From Mycobacterium sp. WUMAC-067 (GTDB lineage: Bacteria > Actinomycetota > Actinomycetes > Mycobacteriales > Mycobacteriaceae), in the NCBI RefSeq assembly GCF_020217485.1, contig NZ_JAEKMI010000035.1, forward strand, positions 1 through 51,359: a stretch of 51,359 nt of DNA, in the 5' to 3' direction. The notes beneath the pieces were generated by a model, which made no database searches, was not told where the DNA came from, and saw nothing but the letters and a program-made list of their open reading frames with translations. Shown here piece after piece: positions 42,759 to 51,140 of the stretch (its first letter is position 1; each line of letters opens with the position of its first letter). A program made the translations under genes and the position numbers.

Positions 42759-42797
42759 ATGATGAGTTTAGTGCAAAATAGTTTTGTTAGGAACCTA
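42756..42797. promoter_or_regulatory. Shared promoter/operator of padC and the MarR gene
   Basis: CATATG at 42756-42761 contains the padC start codon on one strand and an ATG of the MarR frame on the other. The following 36 bases are AT-rich for this window (TTTAGTGCAAAATAGTTTTG), and AGGA precedes TTG 42798. This is the only place for promoters and a MarR binding site. Confidence 0.45.
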
Positions 42798-43268
42798 TTG
42801 AACGACGAATCGGCCGCCAGCACGGCAGCAGCGCTATCGCGCATGCTGGGTCCTCTTCGCCGCGCGGTCCTTCGGGCCACTCGCGCGGCCGAAGGACTAC
42901 CCGACCTGCCTGACACGTACATCGAGATCATGCGGGCGGTGGCAGTCAGTCCCGACATCAGCCCGCGCGCGATCGCGGATCGACTCGGACTGGCGCGACC
43001 GACGGTGAGCAATCTGATCCAGAGGATGAAGCGGCAAGGACTGCTCACCCTCGTCCGCAGCGCCAACGACGCACGCGTCGTCCACGTCACCGTCACGGAC
43101 TTCGCGGCGGGGTTGTTGAGCCGCTACGACACCGCCAGCGAACGGATCGTGTCGGCGGCGCTCAATCAGCTCGCCGCGAAGGAACGGTCGGCGGTCACTG
43201 CGGCGATGCCCGCACTGACCCACCTGCAAGTGATTCTCAACGCCCGCCAGCAGAACGACGCGACGTGA
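42798..43268 (+). CDS. MarR family transcriptional regulator
   Basis: Winged-helix MarR-type regulator, 156 residues from TTG 42798. The recognition region is RAIADRLGLARPTVSNLIQR, followed by the wing LVRSANDARVVHVTVTD. I prefer TTG 42798 because AGGA lies five bases upstream and leaves room for a promoter. ATG 42759 or 42762 would overlap the divergent padC start exactly. Family members of the PadR or MarR type repress phenolic acid decarboxylase or hydroxycinnamate genes and are released by the substrate or its CoA ester; control of padC is the likely role. Confidence 0.85.
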   Translation: MNDESAASTAAALSRMLGPLRRAVLRATRAAEGLPDLPDTYIEIMRAVAVSPDISPRAIADRLGLARPTVSNLIQRMKRQGLLTLVRSANDARVVHVTVTDFAAGLLSRYDTASERIVSAALNQLAAKERSAVTAAMPALTHLQVILNARQQNDAT

Positions 43269-43419
43269 TCGCCGTTGCTGTGTCTGTGCTCCGAACCCTT
43301 CGTCACGCCGTCGCACACCATGTCCGAGGACCGTTCCGATGGGTCCGCGAATCGCATCGTGCGCTACCACGATTTCATTGGCGGTCACCCGGCGAGCTTT
43401 AACTGGCCCGACGTTGATG

Positions 43420-43610
43420 AGCATCGAGGACCGGAGCCCGCTTCGACGAGGCTTACGAGGCCACAGTGTCCAAGGACACCATCTCCCGAATCACCGACAA
43501 GGTCATCGAGGACACGACCGAATGGTGCAACCGGCCCCTAGAGTCGGTGTATCCCGTGATGTTCATCGATGCGATCTTCGTCAGAGTCCGCTGCGGGGAT
43601 TCATTCTGCC
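43420..43610 (+). mobile_element. Scrap of an IS256-family transposase
   Basis: VSKDTISRITDKVIEDTTEW, then NRPLESVYPVMFIDAIFV and RVRCGD, is the start of the catalytic domain of IS256/mutator-type transposases, including the first aspartate (FIDAI). Only about 55 residues are left and neither end is present. The rest of 43269-43653 contains nothing that I can assign. Confidence 0.78.
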
Positions 43611-43653
43611 AAACATGCTGTAAAGCAAGGGGTCTGCACACAATGGTCAGACC

Positions 43654-44517
43654 TCAGTTTTCAATTGGTGGCCGATTCGCCTTGTGCCAGGCGAGCGGAT
43701 TCAGTTCACGGTAGGGGTCGACGTTGCGGACTTCGAGGAGGGCGGCGATGGTCTGCTCCAGTGATTCCTGTGTGCATTGTTTGACCGTTGCCACCCACTC
43801 GTCGTTGGCGACCCGCGCGGGTTTGGCTGTCGCAATGGGTGCTCCGAAGCGCAGATACATTCGCTGTGGTCGAGGAATGAGGGTGGGGCCGACCCCACGC
43901 ATCAGTGGCACGGCCATGTCGGCGCGGCCGGATATTCTCTCTGCCATCCGCTGGCTCAGCCGCTCCCAGCGTCCACCGCGCGTCGTCAGGCTCCGGTAAA
44001 CGTCATCGCCTCCGACGAGGCCGACCGGCACGATCGGATAGCTGTTTTCCACTGACAACCGGGCGAATCCGGCTCGGCCCTGCCAGCGCAACGTGTGCTC
44101 CTCACCCTTGAACTTGGCGATCTCGCGGCCTCCGCCCGGAAACACCAGAATGGGTTCGTTGTGGCGCATCAATTCACCCGCGGTTTCAGGGTTCCCGACA
44201 ACAGCGCCCGCGGCCGCGAGCAGATCACCCGGCAAGCCGCGCATACGGCCGAAATTGCGGTCGGCCAAAGGCCGCACGCGCATGCCGGTCTCACGCCGCA
44301 CCAAGTAGGGAATCAATAGGCCCTCCACTCCGAACTGGGTGTGGTTCCCGACCAGCAGGAACCGGCCGTCGGAGGGCAGGTTCGGCAGCCCGTCGACATA
44401 GGGTCGGTAGAGATCGATCAGCGGTGCGGCCCCGTTGGCGACGGATTCCACGACGCGGCGCAACCTCTGAATCCGGCCGGGTTGGTTCATGATCGCGTCG
44501 ATGTTCAGCGTGCTCAT
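43654..44517 (-). CDS. Lysophospholipid acyltransferase family protein (PlsC-like)
   Basis: Glycerol-3-phosphate/lysophosphatidate-type acyltransferase, 287 residues. The acceptor motif reads GNHTQFGVEG, an HX4E form of the usual HX4D, and the second block is LVFPGGGREI. Related mycobacterial proteins belong to the DGAT-like or PlsC-like membrane-associated group. The start overlaps the methyltransferase stop by four bases (ATGA), so the two are coupled. It would transfer a fatty acyl group to a lipid alcohol at the membrane. Acceptor unknown. Confidence 0.87.
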   Translation of the reverse strand: MSTLNIDAIMNQPGRIQRLRRVVESVANGAAPLIDLYRPYVDGLPNLPSDGRFLLVGNHTQFGVEGLLIPYLVRRETGMRVRPLADRNFGRMRGLPGDLLAAAGAVVGNPETAGELMRHNEPILVFPGGGREIAKFKGEEHTLRWQGRAGFARLSVENSYPIVPVGLVGGDDVYRSLTTRGGRWERLSQRMAERISGRADMAVPLMRGVGPTLIPRPQRMYLRFGAPIATAKPARVANDEWVATVKQCTQESLEQTIAALLEVRNVDPYRELNPLAWHKANRPPIEN

Positions 44518-45374
44518 GACTGTTGGGAGTCCTTATGTTGCGGGGTGTTTGAACACATCGGTGTCGCGCCGGGTCGGGAGAAGACCAGACTGGCCATTCC
44601 GGGTCCGAACCGGATGGCTCTTGGCAGGAATTCGACGCGCATGTGCGGGTCGACCGCTTTGCCGAGGGCCACAAACGCCGATTGGCTGTAGACGCGCAGG
44701 CTGCTGATGAAGCCATCGTGAATGACGTGCCTGAAAGAGGGCCGCACTGTCATCGCGATTGCCGCTAATGGCGCGATCATCAAGTGGGTGAGGATCAGCT
44801 GCAGCGGCGACGAACGTTCGATATCGATCACCAGAAATTGCCGGCCAACCCTGGTCGCTTCGGCGATCGTGCGCACCGCGGTCGCCGGCGGCAAATGGTG
44901 AAACGCCGCAGCGAACACCACCAGGTCGTAGCTACCGTCGTCGGCGTCGATCGCGCCGGCATCGACGATCTGGGTGCGCACCCGGGTGTGGGCGCCTAGA
45001 TCACCGGTGGCGATGGTGGCCACCGAGGTCGGATCCAGGTCACTGACCGTCACCGTCGCCGTGGGATGCAACTCCACGATTTTGGCCGACAACTTGCCGT
45101 GTCCGGCGCCGAGTTCGAGGATGCGCGGGTTCGGAATGTCTGCCACCACACCCAGAGCTGTGCGGGCGTTCTTTTCGTGCTGGCCGGTGCGGGTGCCTAC
45201 ACGATCCAAAGCGCGGATCACTGTCTGCTTGACCTCGTCGGGGACGTCGTAGCGGTCGGTGTACTCCAGCGCGCCGGTCTGCAGGCGCCGATCCAGCCAC
45301 GAAGCGTTCGGACCGCCTCGTGGCATGCCCGCGATGGCGGGGTCCACCGCCGTCGCCTTGGCCTCACCCATCAT
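44514..45374 (-). CDS. Class I SAM-dependent methyltransferase
   Basis: A 286-residue methyltransferase. The SAM-binding motif is ILELGAGHGKLS, followed by the acidic strand end TVSDLDP, then VVFAAAFHHLPP as motif IV/post-I. A hydrophobic stretch LILTHLMIAPLAAIAM near residue 200 suggests membrane association. ATG 45374 is preceded by AGGAGCTC. Coupled to the acyltransferase and divergent from the TetR gene. Likely acts on a lipid or small hydrophobic hydroxyl; not further defined. Confidence 0.87.
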   Translation of the reverse strand: MMGEAKATAVDPAIAGMPRGGPNASWLDRRLQTGALEYTDRYDVPDEVKQTVIRALDRVGTRTGQHEKNARTALGVVADIPNPRILELGAGHGKLSAKIVELHPTATVTVSDLDPTSVATIATGDLGAHTRVRTQIVDAGAIDADDGSYDLVVFAAAFHHLPPATAVRTIAEATRVGRQFLVIDIERSSPLQLILTHLMIAPLAAIAMTVRPSFRHVIHDGFISSLRVYSQSAFVALGKAVDPHMRVEFLPRAIRFGPGMASLVFSRPGATPMCSNTPQHKDSQQS

Positions 45375-45420
45375 GAGCTCCTAACTTTTGTGACATCCGA
45401 TGGCGACTCCACCGTACAGA

Positions 45421-45434
45421 ACGAACTAGTTTGT
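45421..45434. promoter_or_regulatory. Candidate TetR operator
   Basis: ACGAACTAGTTTGT is a 14-bp palindrome with one mismatched pair, in the 76-base divergent region of the methyltransferase and TetR genes. It is the natural binding site for the TetR protein. It differs from the island operator. Confidence 0.55.
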
Positions 45435-45450
45435 TTGTTAGGGTCTTGCT

Positions 45451-46020
45451 GTGAGAAGTAGAACTGAGCTTCGCGGCGAGATCCTGTCGGCTGCCCGAGC
45501 GGAGTTCGCCCAATATGGATTGGCCGGTGCCCGCATCGACCGCATCGCGAGCCACGCGCAGGCCAGCAAGGAGCGTCTGTACGCGCATTTCGGCGATAAG
45601 GCAGCCCTCTTTCGTGAGGTAGTGGCCGAGGACAGTGCCGAGTTCTTCCGGGCGATCAACTTGCGCCGCGGCAACATTGCGGAGTTTGTCGGCGACGTCT
45701 ACGACGTGGCCCGCAATCGCCCCGAGCACCTGCGGATGATCACGTGGGCACGGCTGGAGGGGTTCACCCTGGATGAACCCCAGGCCGACGGCCAACCCGT
45801 TTTCGCCGATACGATCGAAGCGATCCGAGCTGCGCAGGCCGCCGGCGACGTGGACCCGTGGTGGGAGCCCGCCGACCTGATCGTCCTCCTGCTGGGCATG
45901 GGTCTGGCGTGGGCGAACTCGCCCGACCCTCACTCCGCGACCGGCGACGGCACTGTCATCGCACGCCGTCGCGCCGCCGCCGTCGAAGCGGCCAGCCGAA
46001 TCATCGCAACCCGGCGCTGA
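45451..46020 (+). CDS. TetR family transcriptional regulator
   Basis: A 189-residue TetR-type repressor from GTG 45451. The helix-turn-helix is IDRIASHAQASKERLYAHFG with the usual following DKAALF. The C-terminal domain is unique, as in most family members, so the ligand cannot be inferred. Divergent from the methyltransferase/acyltransferase pair and followed by an SDR. The palindrome at 45421 lies 17 bases from the start, so autorepression with control of the divergent pair is likely. A different inverted repeat lies after its stop. Confidence 0.9.
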   Translation: MRSRTELRGEILSAARAEFAQYGLAGARIDRIASHAQASKERLYAHFGDKAALFREVVAEDSAEFFRAINLRRGNIAEFVGDVYDVARNRPEHLRMITWARLEGFTLDEPQADGQPVFADTIEAIRAAQAAGDVDPWWEPADLIVLLLGMGLAWANSPDPHSATGDGTVIARRRAAAVEAASRIIATRR

Positions 46021-46023
46021 AGT

Positions 46024-46039
46024 CTAGTGCAATCACTAG
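46024..46039. promoter_or_regulatory. Inverted repeat before the final SDR
   Basis: CTAGTG, a four-base gap and CACTAG form a perfect inverted repeat just after the TetR stop and 92 bases before the SDR start. It could be an operator of a TetR-type protein; a terminator is less likely given the short, AT-containing stem. Confidence 0.4.
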
Positions 46040-46130
46040 GCAGAGTTATGTTGCGGCGCAAGCGCTTTGCCCCAAGTTGTCATCGAAGGATGTATCCAAT
46101 TAACCCTCGAAACTAGGAGTACTCATTGCC

Positions 46131-47081
46131 GTGGACCAGAGAGACGTCGCCGTTAGCGACTTAGCCGGAAAGTTGATCGTCGTCACCGGCTCCACCTCCG
46201 GCGTCGGGCTCGGCCTGACCAGCCGGCTCTCCGCCGCGGGCGCCGAGGTTATCATGGCGATCCGCAACCAGAGCAAGGGCGAACGCGCGCTCGCACAGAT
46301 CCGCGCGAGGACCCCCGACGCTGCGGTGACAATCAAAGACCTCGACCTGGCGTCGCTGGACAGCGTCGCCGCGCTGGGCGCAGAACTCAACGCCGAGGGA
46401 AGACCCATCGACGTCCTGATCAACAATGCCGCCGTCATCGCAGCGATGAAGCGCGACACCACCGCCGACGGGTTCGAAATGCAGTTCGGTACCAACCATC
46501 TCGGGCATTTCGCGCTGACCGCACACCTGTTGCCGCTGCTGCGGGCTGCGCGGTCACCGCGCGTCGTCACCATCAGCGCGATGGCCGCCCGCAGCGCCCG
46601 CATCCGCTTCGACGACCTGCAGTTCGAAAAGAACTACAAACCTATGCAGGCCTATGGCCAGTCGAAGCTGGCGAATCTGATCTTCGCCCGCGAGCTCGAC
46701 CGGCGAGGTCGCCGCGCGGGCTGGGGCGTGATGTCCAACGCCGCACACCCGGGAATGGCGAAACTAAACCCCGCCAACGGCACAACACCGGACGACAAGA
46801 CCAACGTTTCCCGCCATGACAGGTTCATCAGGTTCACCCAACGGCTTCTGTCTTTCATGTGGCAGGAAATAGACCAAGCCATCGAGCCCACCCTCTACGC
46901 AGCTACCTCGCCCCAAGCCAAGGGCGCCGCGTTGTATACCCCGCGCGGATTCCTCGAAGCGACGGGCGGTGGCGTGCGCGAAGCCGACATCCCGGCTCAG
47001 GCCAGAAACGAGGCCGACGCCCGCCGACTATGGGAGATCTCCGAACACCTCACCGGCGTGAAATACCCCGCCGTGTCCTAA
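46131..47081 (+). CDS. Short-chain dehydrogenase (retinol dehydrogenase-like)
   Basis: SDR of 316 residues, with TGSTSGVGLGL (cofactor loop), NNAAVIA, TNHLGHFALTAHLL, the catalytic serine in TISAMAA, and YGQSK. The C-terminal SPQAKGAALYTPRGFLEATG is typical of the long retinol dehydrogenase/WW-oxidoreductase-like group in actinobacteria. GTG 46131 is preceded by TAGGAG at 14 bases. Probably acts on a hydrophobic alcohol or aldehyde with NADP(H). Belongs to the TetR neighbourhood, not to the island regulon, as no copy of the island palindrome is seen upstream. Confidence 0.88.
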   Translation: MDQRDVAVSDLAGKLIVVTGSTSGVGLGLTSRLSAAGAEVIMAIRNQSKGERALAQIRARTPDAAVTIKDLDLASLDSVAALGAELNAEGRPIDVLINNAAVIAAMKRDTTADGFEMQFGTNHLGHFALTAHLLPLLRAARSPRVVTISAMAARSARIRFDDLQFEKNYKPMQAYGQSKLANLIFARELDRRGRRAGWGVMSNAAHPGMAKLNPANGTTPDDKTNVSRHDRFIRFTQRLLSFMWQEIDQAIEPTLYAATSPQAKGAALYTPRGFLEATGGGVREADIPAQARNEADARRLWEISEHLTGVKYPAVS

Positions 47082-47646
47082 AGCTCATCGTCAAGACGCT
47101 GATGTCACCTGCATTCCGACACCCAAGCATCGCAACGCTCCTGCGAGTCGGTGACGCTCTCGGCGCCGGGCGCCCAGCTCTTGTTAGTACTGATTCCGTG
47201 CGTGTAAGACCTTGCAGCCGGGCAGTTTCAGCGACGTTGATACTAGCCCGACGACTCGCGCTTTTGCATCACTGTGACGAATCGAATTCTGCGCGTGGTG
47301 CCAGCGGCTGGCTGTCTCCGAACAGGTACTTGCAGTGTTGGTGAAGTGGACATGAAAGTGAGAATCCGTGAAGTGGACATCGTGAGAACGCCGCTGTCGG
47401 CGCAGCTCAGCAAGCGGACTGTGGACACGAAGTTTGAGACGCCACCTTGTAGCGGTAATCGCAACCTGCTGAAGGGGGGTGCACTATCCGCTCGGTGCTT
47501 CAAGCTCGGTCGCCAGCCTCTCTTGGGTGGCCGCCCACGACGCCAGGAGCACGAGACCGTCCGCGGTCGGCGTGCACGCGGGCGCGGTGTGGATGATTAG
47601 GTGCAGGAGGCTGGGCCAGTTCTCTGGCAGGCAGTCTGGTGAGTTG
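47082..47646. other. Gene-poor region before the TatD-like gene
   Basis: No convincing gene. A 13-bp direct repeat, GTGAAGTGGACAT, occurs at 47341-47353 and 47368-47380. This region may be the scar of a deletion that removed the 5' part of the following gene. Confidence 0.35.
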
Positions 47647-48306
47647 ATGAAGTGCCGCTTTGCTGCGCTTAAAGAGGGAGCCTACGCAAACCGCACCCAG
47701 CTGGCCGGCAGATCCAATCTGCTCTGGGGACTGGGTACCCACCCCGGCGTCGAGAAGTCGCTGGCCCAATTCGATACGACGTCGTTTTGCAAATTGCTGC
47801 CGAGTTTCGCCCTCGTCGGCGAGGTGGGGCTGGATCGTCGCGGCCATCCCATCCAAACCGAGGTCTTCCGCGAGATACTCTCCGCAGTGGCCAATCAGCC
47901 TGTGATCCTCAGTGTGCACAGCGCTGGCATGTGTTCGGCGGTGCTCGACGAGATCGAACGCAGTCCGCACCCCGGGATTGTGCTGCACTGGTTCAACGGA
48001 ACCGCCGCTGATATTCGGCGGGCTGTGGAGATGCACTGTTTCTTCTCCGTCAATGCAGCGATGAAACACCATGTTTTAGAACAGATCCCGATGGACAAGA
48101 CATTGACCGAGACCGATTTTCCCTCAAGTATGTCGCGCACCAGGGCCCGGCGCCCGGGAGACGTGTCAGCGATCGAATCCGTTCTGGAGCAGATTCACGG
48201 TGGTGTGGCTCGCGACCACTCATGGAGAAATTTTTCCGATTTGGTGGCGCGATCTGGGGTTCGCGACCGATTACCTCCGACGATCCGCGATGCGCTTTGT
48301 GACTGA
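47647..48306 (+). pseudogene. TatD-family hydrolase lacking its N-terminus (QatD-like)
   Basis: About 219 codons from ATG 47647 match the C-terminal four fifths of a TatD-type metal hydrolase: LWGLGTHP, LVGEVGLDRRG with a catalytic glutamate, ILSVHSAG, VLHWFNGT and LTETDFP with the final aspartate. The first strand with the HxH metal pair is missing: about 50 residues, whose place is taken by unrelated sequence. LHWF plus FSVNAAM resembles the TatD-like component D of the Qat anti-phage system, but no QatA, B or C gene is present. Either a truncated pseudogene or a reduced variant; activity is doubtful. Confidence 0.62.
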
Positions 48307-48975
48307 ATCGCCGCCGTCCGTCATCGACCCAGCCAGCGAAGTTTCGCCAGATTCGATAGCTCAGCTATGTGGACTTTTGCAATGAAGATTGACAGACTTC
48401 GCGACACGCCGAAGGTCGGTCAAAGTCGCTCGGCGATTCTGGTCAATCTTGGCTGCATCTCGACAGCGGCGCCGCGGTCGGTGTCGAACCGACTGCGATC
48501 CTCGCTAAGGCCGACGAGCTGCCCTGACCGGACCCCGTGAACTGGTCCACATGGATCGACCGATCGGGGTCAGGCCAGGCCCCCCTGCCCTGCAGCCGCC
48601 GGCCGATAAATCCCTTTCGCACCGCACGCAAAGAAAGCGCTTGAGGGCAGTGTGCACGAGCCGGAGATGCACGGCCACAAGCGGGTAGACGCAGAACATG
48701 TTCTGTGCTGAGTTGACGAGAGAGCCTGACAGTATCGATGTCAATGTCCTGACAAGCTGCGGTGGTTCGTACGAATCGATCCGCGAGCGCGTGGACCGGC
48801 TTTGGCGCGCGAGAACCACAATTTATAGCGATGTATATAGCGGTATAGCAATCGGCAGGAATGAAGAGGACGTCAATACCGTCTAATCAACGAGACGGAT
48901 ATGAAGCCCGCCGCGTGTGATCAACGAAGGCTCTTTGCTATCGGTCACCCACGCCGTGATGTCCTGCAATGGCAT
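48307..48975. other. Region without recognisable gene
   Basis: Short frames occur, but none has recognisable features. AT-rich bases at 48821-48856 include two TATAGCG-like units. A 62-codon plus-strand frame at 48698-48886 cannot be excluded as a small gene. Confidence 0.3.
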
Positions 48976-50082
48976 TCACGTTCGATCGACCGCGATGTCT
49001 GGGATGCTACCGAGCAGTGTCGATCCATGCGCAGTTGCGGTGACTGTGCGGATCTTCAGAACACGTCCATACCCGAGGTCGACCGCGGCAGAGGCCGACT
49101 CGCTGATGTCATGAACGCCATTGCTAAGCAGCAGCTCTCGGCAAGATTCAGCGTCGTTGGAGCGACTTCTTGCAATGCTCACAATCGACTGGAGAACGTG
49201 GTACGCACGCTGGTAGTCGACCCTCCAGTCTTCGCGGCTCTGGGCCAGGCTTGACTTCGATGAGAGGACCTCGGTTAGTGGATGATATGACGGGGTAGTC
49301 TTGCGAAAATCCCTGTTGCCCTTACCGATCACGCGTGGGTCCCAAATTCTGTCAGAATGGGATCGCCAGGCCCCAGCAAGCCGCCGAACTTGTGACGGAT
49401 GGAACATGCGGTCGAACATGCTTGCTTCGCGCGCAGTAGACCGCATGCAATCGGCAAAGATTACGAGCAGGTCAGCGATCTTGTGCTGCGCGACGAACAA
49501 TCGGTCCTTGGTCGACTGCCTTGAAGACCATGAAATCTGGCCGATACTCGCAAGCTGGATGTAGCGCGTTCTTGCCCTTTCGAACATCTTCACCTCATCC
49601 ATGATGCGGCTGGCAACAGACTCACACCGGGCGATATGCGGCTGCACCGTCTCGTGCCAACCGTCGATGCTTGCGATATCGGTGCCACAGCGGAGAGTCC
49701 TGGCATCGAGTTCGACCATCAGGACGTATTTCATTTGTTGGAGTGCATCGGCCATCTTCATCAGTTCGTCAACAAATGGCTGTCGAATCGTTGGGTAGAT
49801 GACTTCAATGGCTGTGGCACTCGCGCGAGCCCGAACATCAAGGAGCGGAACGCAACCGGAGGAGACTAGCGCTTGATTCAGCTTCGCGACCAAGTGATTG
49901 AACGTTTGCTTCCTCGGGCGTGACGTGTTGGTCACGTTGCACCCTGTGTACCTTCTCACCAGGCCGGGCGTGACACCGGCGGCGATGGCGAACTGGGCGA
50001 GTGCTGTGAGTGCGTTGGCGAGCGCGTGAGCTGTCTGTTCGAGAGTCTGATCGCTCATCGCCCGAGGGTCTAGGACAGTCAT
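48976..50082 (-). CDS. Protein of unknown function, mostly helical
   Basis: A 368-residue frame from ATG 50082, preceded by AAGGTG. I do not recognise the family. It begins with a segment AHALANALTALAQFAIAAGV followed by RRYTGCNVTNTSRPRK, which could be a small helix-turn-helix-like or DNA-contacting N-terminus. The central part is rich in predicted amphipathic helices, with ELMKMADALQQMKYVLMVEL and many arginines. No membrane span or signal peptide. Base and codon use is less GC-biased than in the metabolic genes, and no neighbour supports an operon, so horizontal transfer is likely. Confidence 0.6.
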   Translation of the reverse strand: MTVLDPRAMSDQTLEQTAHALANALTALAQFAIAAGVTPGLVRRYTGCNVTNTSRPRKQTFNHLVAKLNQALVSSGCVPLLDVRARASATAIEVIYPTIRQPFVDELMKMADALQQMKYVLMVELDARTLRCGTDIASIDGWHETVQPHIARCESVASRIMDEVKMFERARTRYIQLASIGQISWSSRQSTKDRLFVAQHKIADLLVIFADCMRSTAREASMFDRMFHPSQVRRLAGAWRSHSDRIWDPRVIGKGNRDFRKTTPSYHPLTEVLSSKSSLAQSREDWRVDYQRAYHVLQSIVSIARSRSNDAESCRELLLSNGVHDISESASAAVDLGYGRVLKIRTVTATAHGSTLLGSIPDIAVDRT

Positions 50083-50278
50083 ATCGGCACCTTAACGCCG
50101 CGCAGTGACATCGCGAACCTTATGTATTCAATCGCCGGCAGATGACGTGATTTTGTTCTGGATGGGCATTGACCTGCTATTTCTCAGCATGTTGGCGCGG
50201 TGGGCAGTTCAGACGCAAACCAGTAGCAGGCTCTACATGGGCGAGAGGTACTCGCCCTGCAGTGAAAGGGTCTGACAA

Positions 50279-50698
50279 ATGGCTGATTTGACGACTTTGA
50301 AGGTGCCAGTGCCGTCGGAATTACTGTTAGTGATCGGTACAGGTGGTGGAGGACGGACGAGGACCGTCTATCGTGACGGCTCTGCGACCGACGAACTCGT
50401 ACAACGCGATGGGGCAGCGGTTCATCGGCTTTCGGGTGTAGCGGTGTCCGTCGCCGGCGTCGGTCTCGACGGGGCGATGCTAGAGACGACAACTCCCCTT
50501 GAGACCGTGGCCGCGGGAACAGTTTTCCGTGTCGAAGGCGCTGCAGAACTCACAGTACGTGCGGACGCACGGCCGGGGTTCGGCGACCGAGGGCCGCGCG
50601 GAGTGCTGGCAGTGTCGGTGTATGCGCAGACGTTGACTCCAGTAGGTTCAGTGGACCAACTGCTACGGGGCGGATCGCGGCGAGCGAGCGGTGAATGA
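50279..50698 (+). CDS. Small protein of unknown function, accessory-element type
   Basis: A 139-residue protein. The N-terminus MADLTTLKVPVPSELLLVIG and the rest of the sequence are beta-rich with no cysteine pair, membrane helix or signal peptide. Its layout, a short protein followed by a one-span membrane protein and further genes, resembles the start of actinobacterial integrative conjugative elements (SCO3933-like regulator position), but I cannot confirm that by sequence. Its stop overlaps the next start (ATGA). The preceding 196 bases contain no other gene and may hold its promoter. Confidence 0.55.
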   Translation: MADLTTLKVPVPSELLLVIGTGGGGRTRTVYRDGSATDELVQRDGAAVHRLSGVAVSVAGVGLDGAMLETTTPLETVAAGTVFRVEGAAELTVRADARPGFGDRGPRGVLAVSVYAQTLTPVGSVDQLLRGGSRRASGE

Positions 50699-51138
50699 TG
50701 TTTAGACCGCGACGCTTTCGTTATTCGGACCCGTTCAAGCTTTCGACGATGGGACGTCTACGCGCGGGTATGGCCTGGTTGCGCGGACCTGCCACCCTTC
50801 CACGTTGGTGGCTAATCTCAATCACAATTTGCGTGGTGCTCACTGTTGCGCTAGCGGTCACAGGGGCGGTGATGCAGGCTGCATCACCGACCTCACCGGC
50901 GTCGCGCGTCACCGTTAACGGCAGATCGCAGCCACGCGACTTGAAAGAGCTGCTCCACGCTGGTCCGTCGTCGTCAAACGTGGTGGATATGCCCGGGTAT
51001 CAGTGTCGGCCTATGCCAGGCCGGCGAGTCTTCTATTTCGACCCGTTCGATCCAGGACCGAGTGTGGTCGTCATCGACCGAGACGGTGTCGTGTGGGGGC
51101 CGTCATGCGTCGTAAGCGCAGGAATTGCGGGTTTGTGA
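50695..51138 (+). CDS. Single-span membrane protein of unknown function
   Basis: A 147-residue protein with a basic cytoplasmic N-terminus (FRPRRFRYSDPF), one transmembrane segment at about residues 41-61 (LISITICVVLTVALAVTGAV), and an outer domain with two cysteines (YQCRPMPG and GPSCVV) that could pair. ATG 50695 overlaps the preceding stop; ATG 50698 is equally possible. Follows the small protein at 50279 in a probable operon that continues with the last gene. Membrane partner in a transfer apparatus is a guess. Confidence 0.6.
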   Translation: MMFRPRRFRYSDPFKLSTMGRLRAGMAWLRGPATLPRWWLISITICVVLTVALAVTGAVMQAASPTSPASRVTVNGRSQPRDLKELLHAGPSSSNVVDMPGYQCRPMPGRRVFYFDPFDPGPSVVVIDRDGVVWGPSCVVSAGIAGL

Positions 51139-51140
51139 CG

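Noticed and set aside
47341..47380. CRISPR-like repeats
   Set aside because: Only two 13-base copies occur, with no further units or cas genes.
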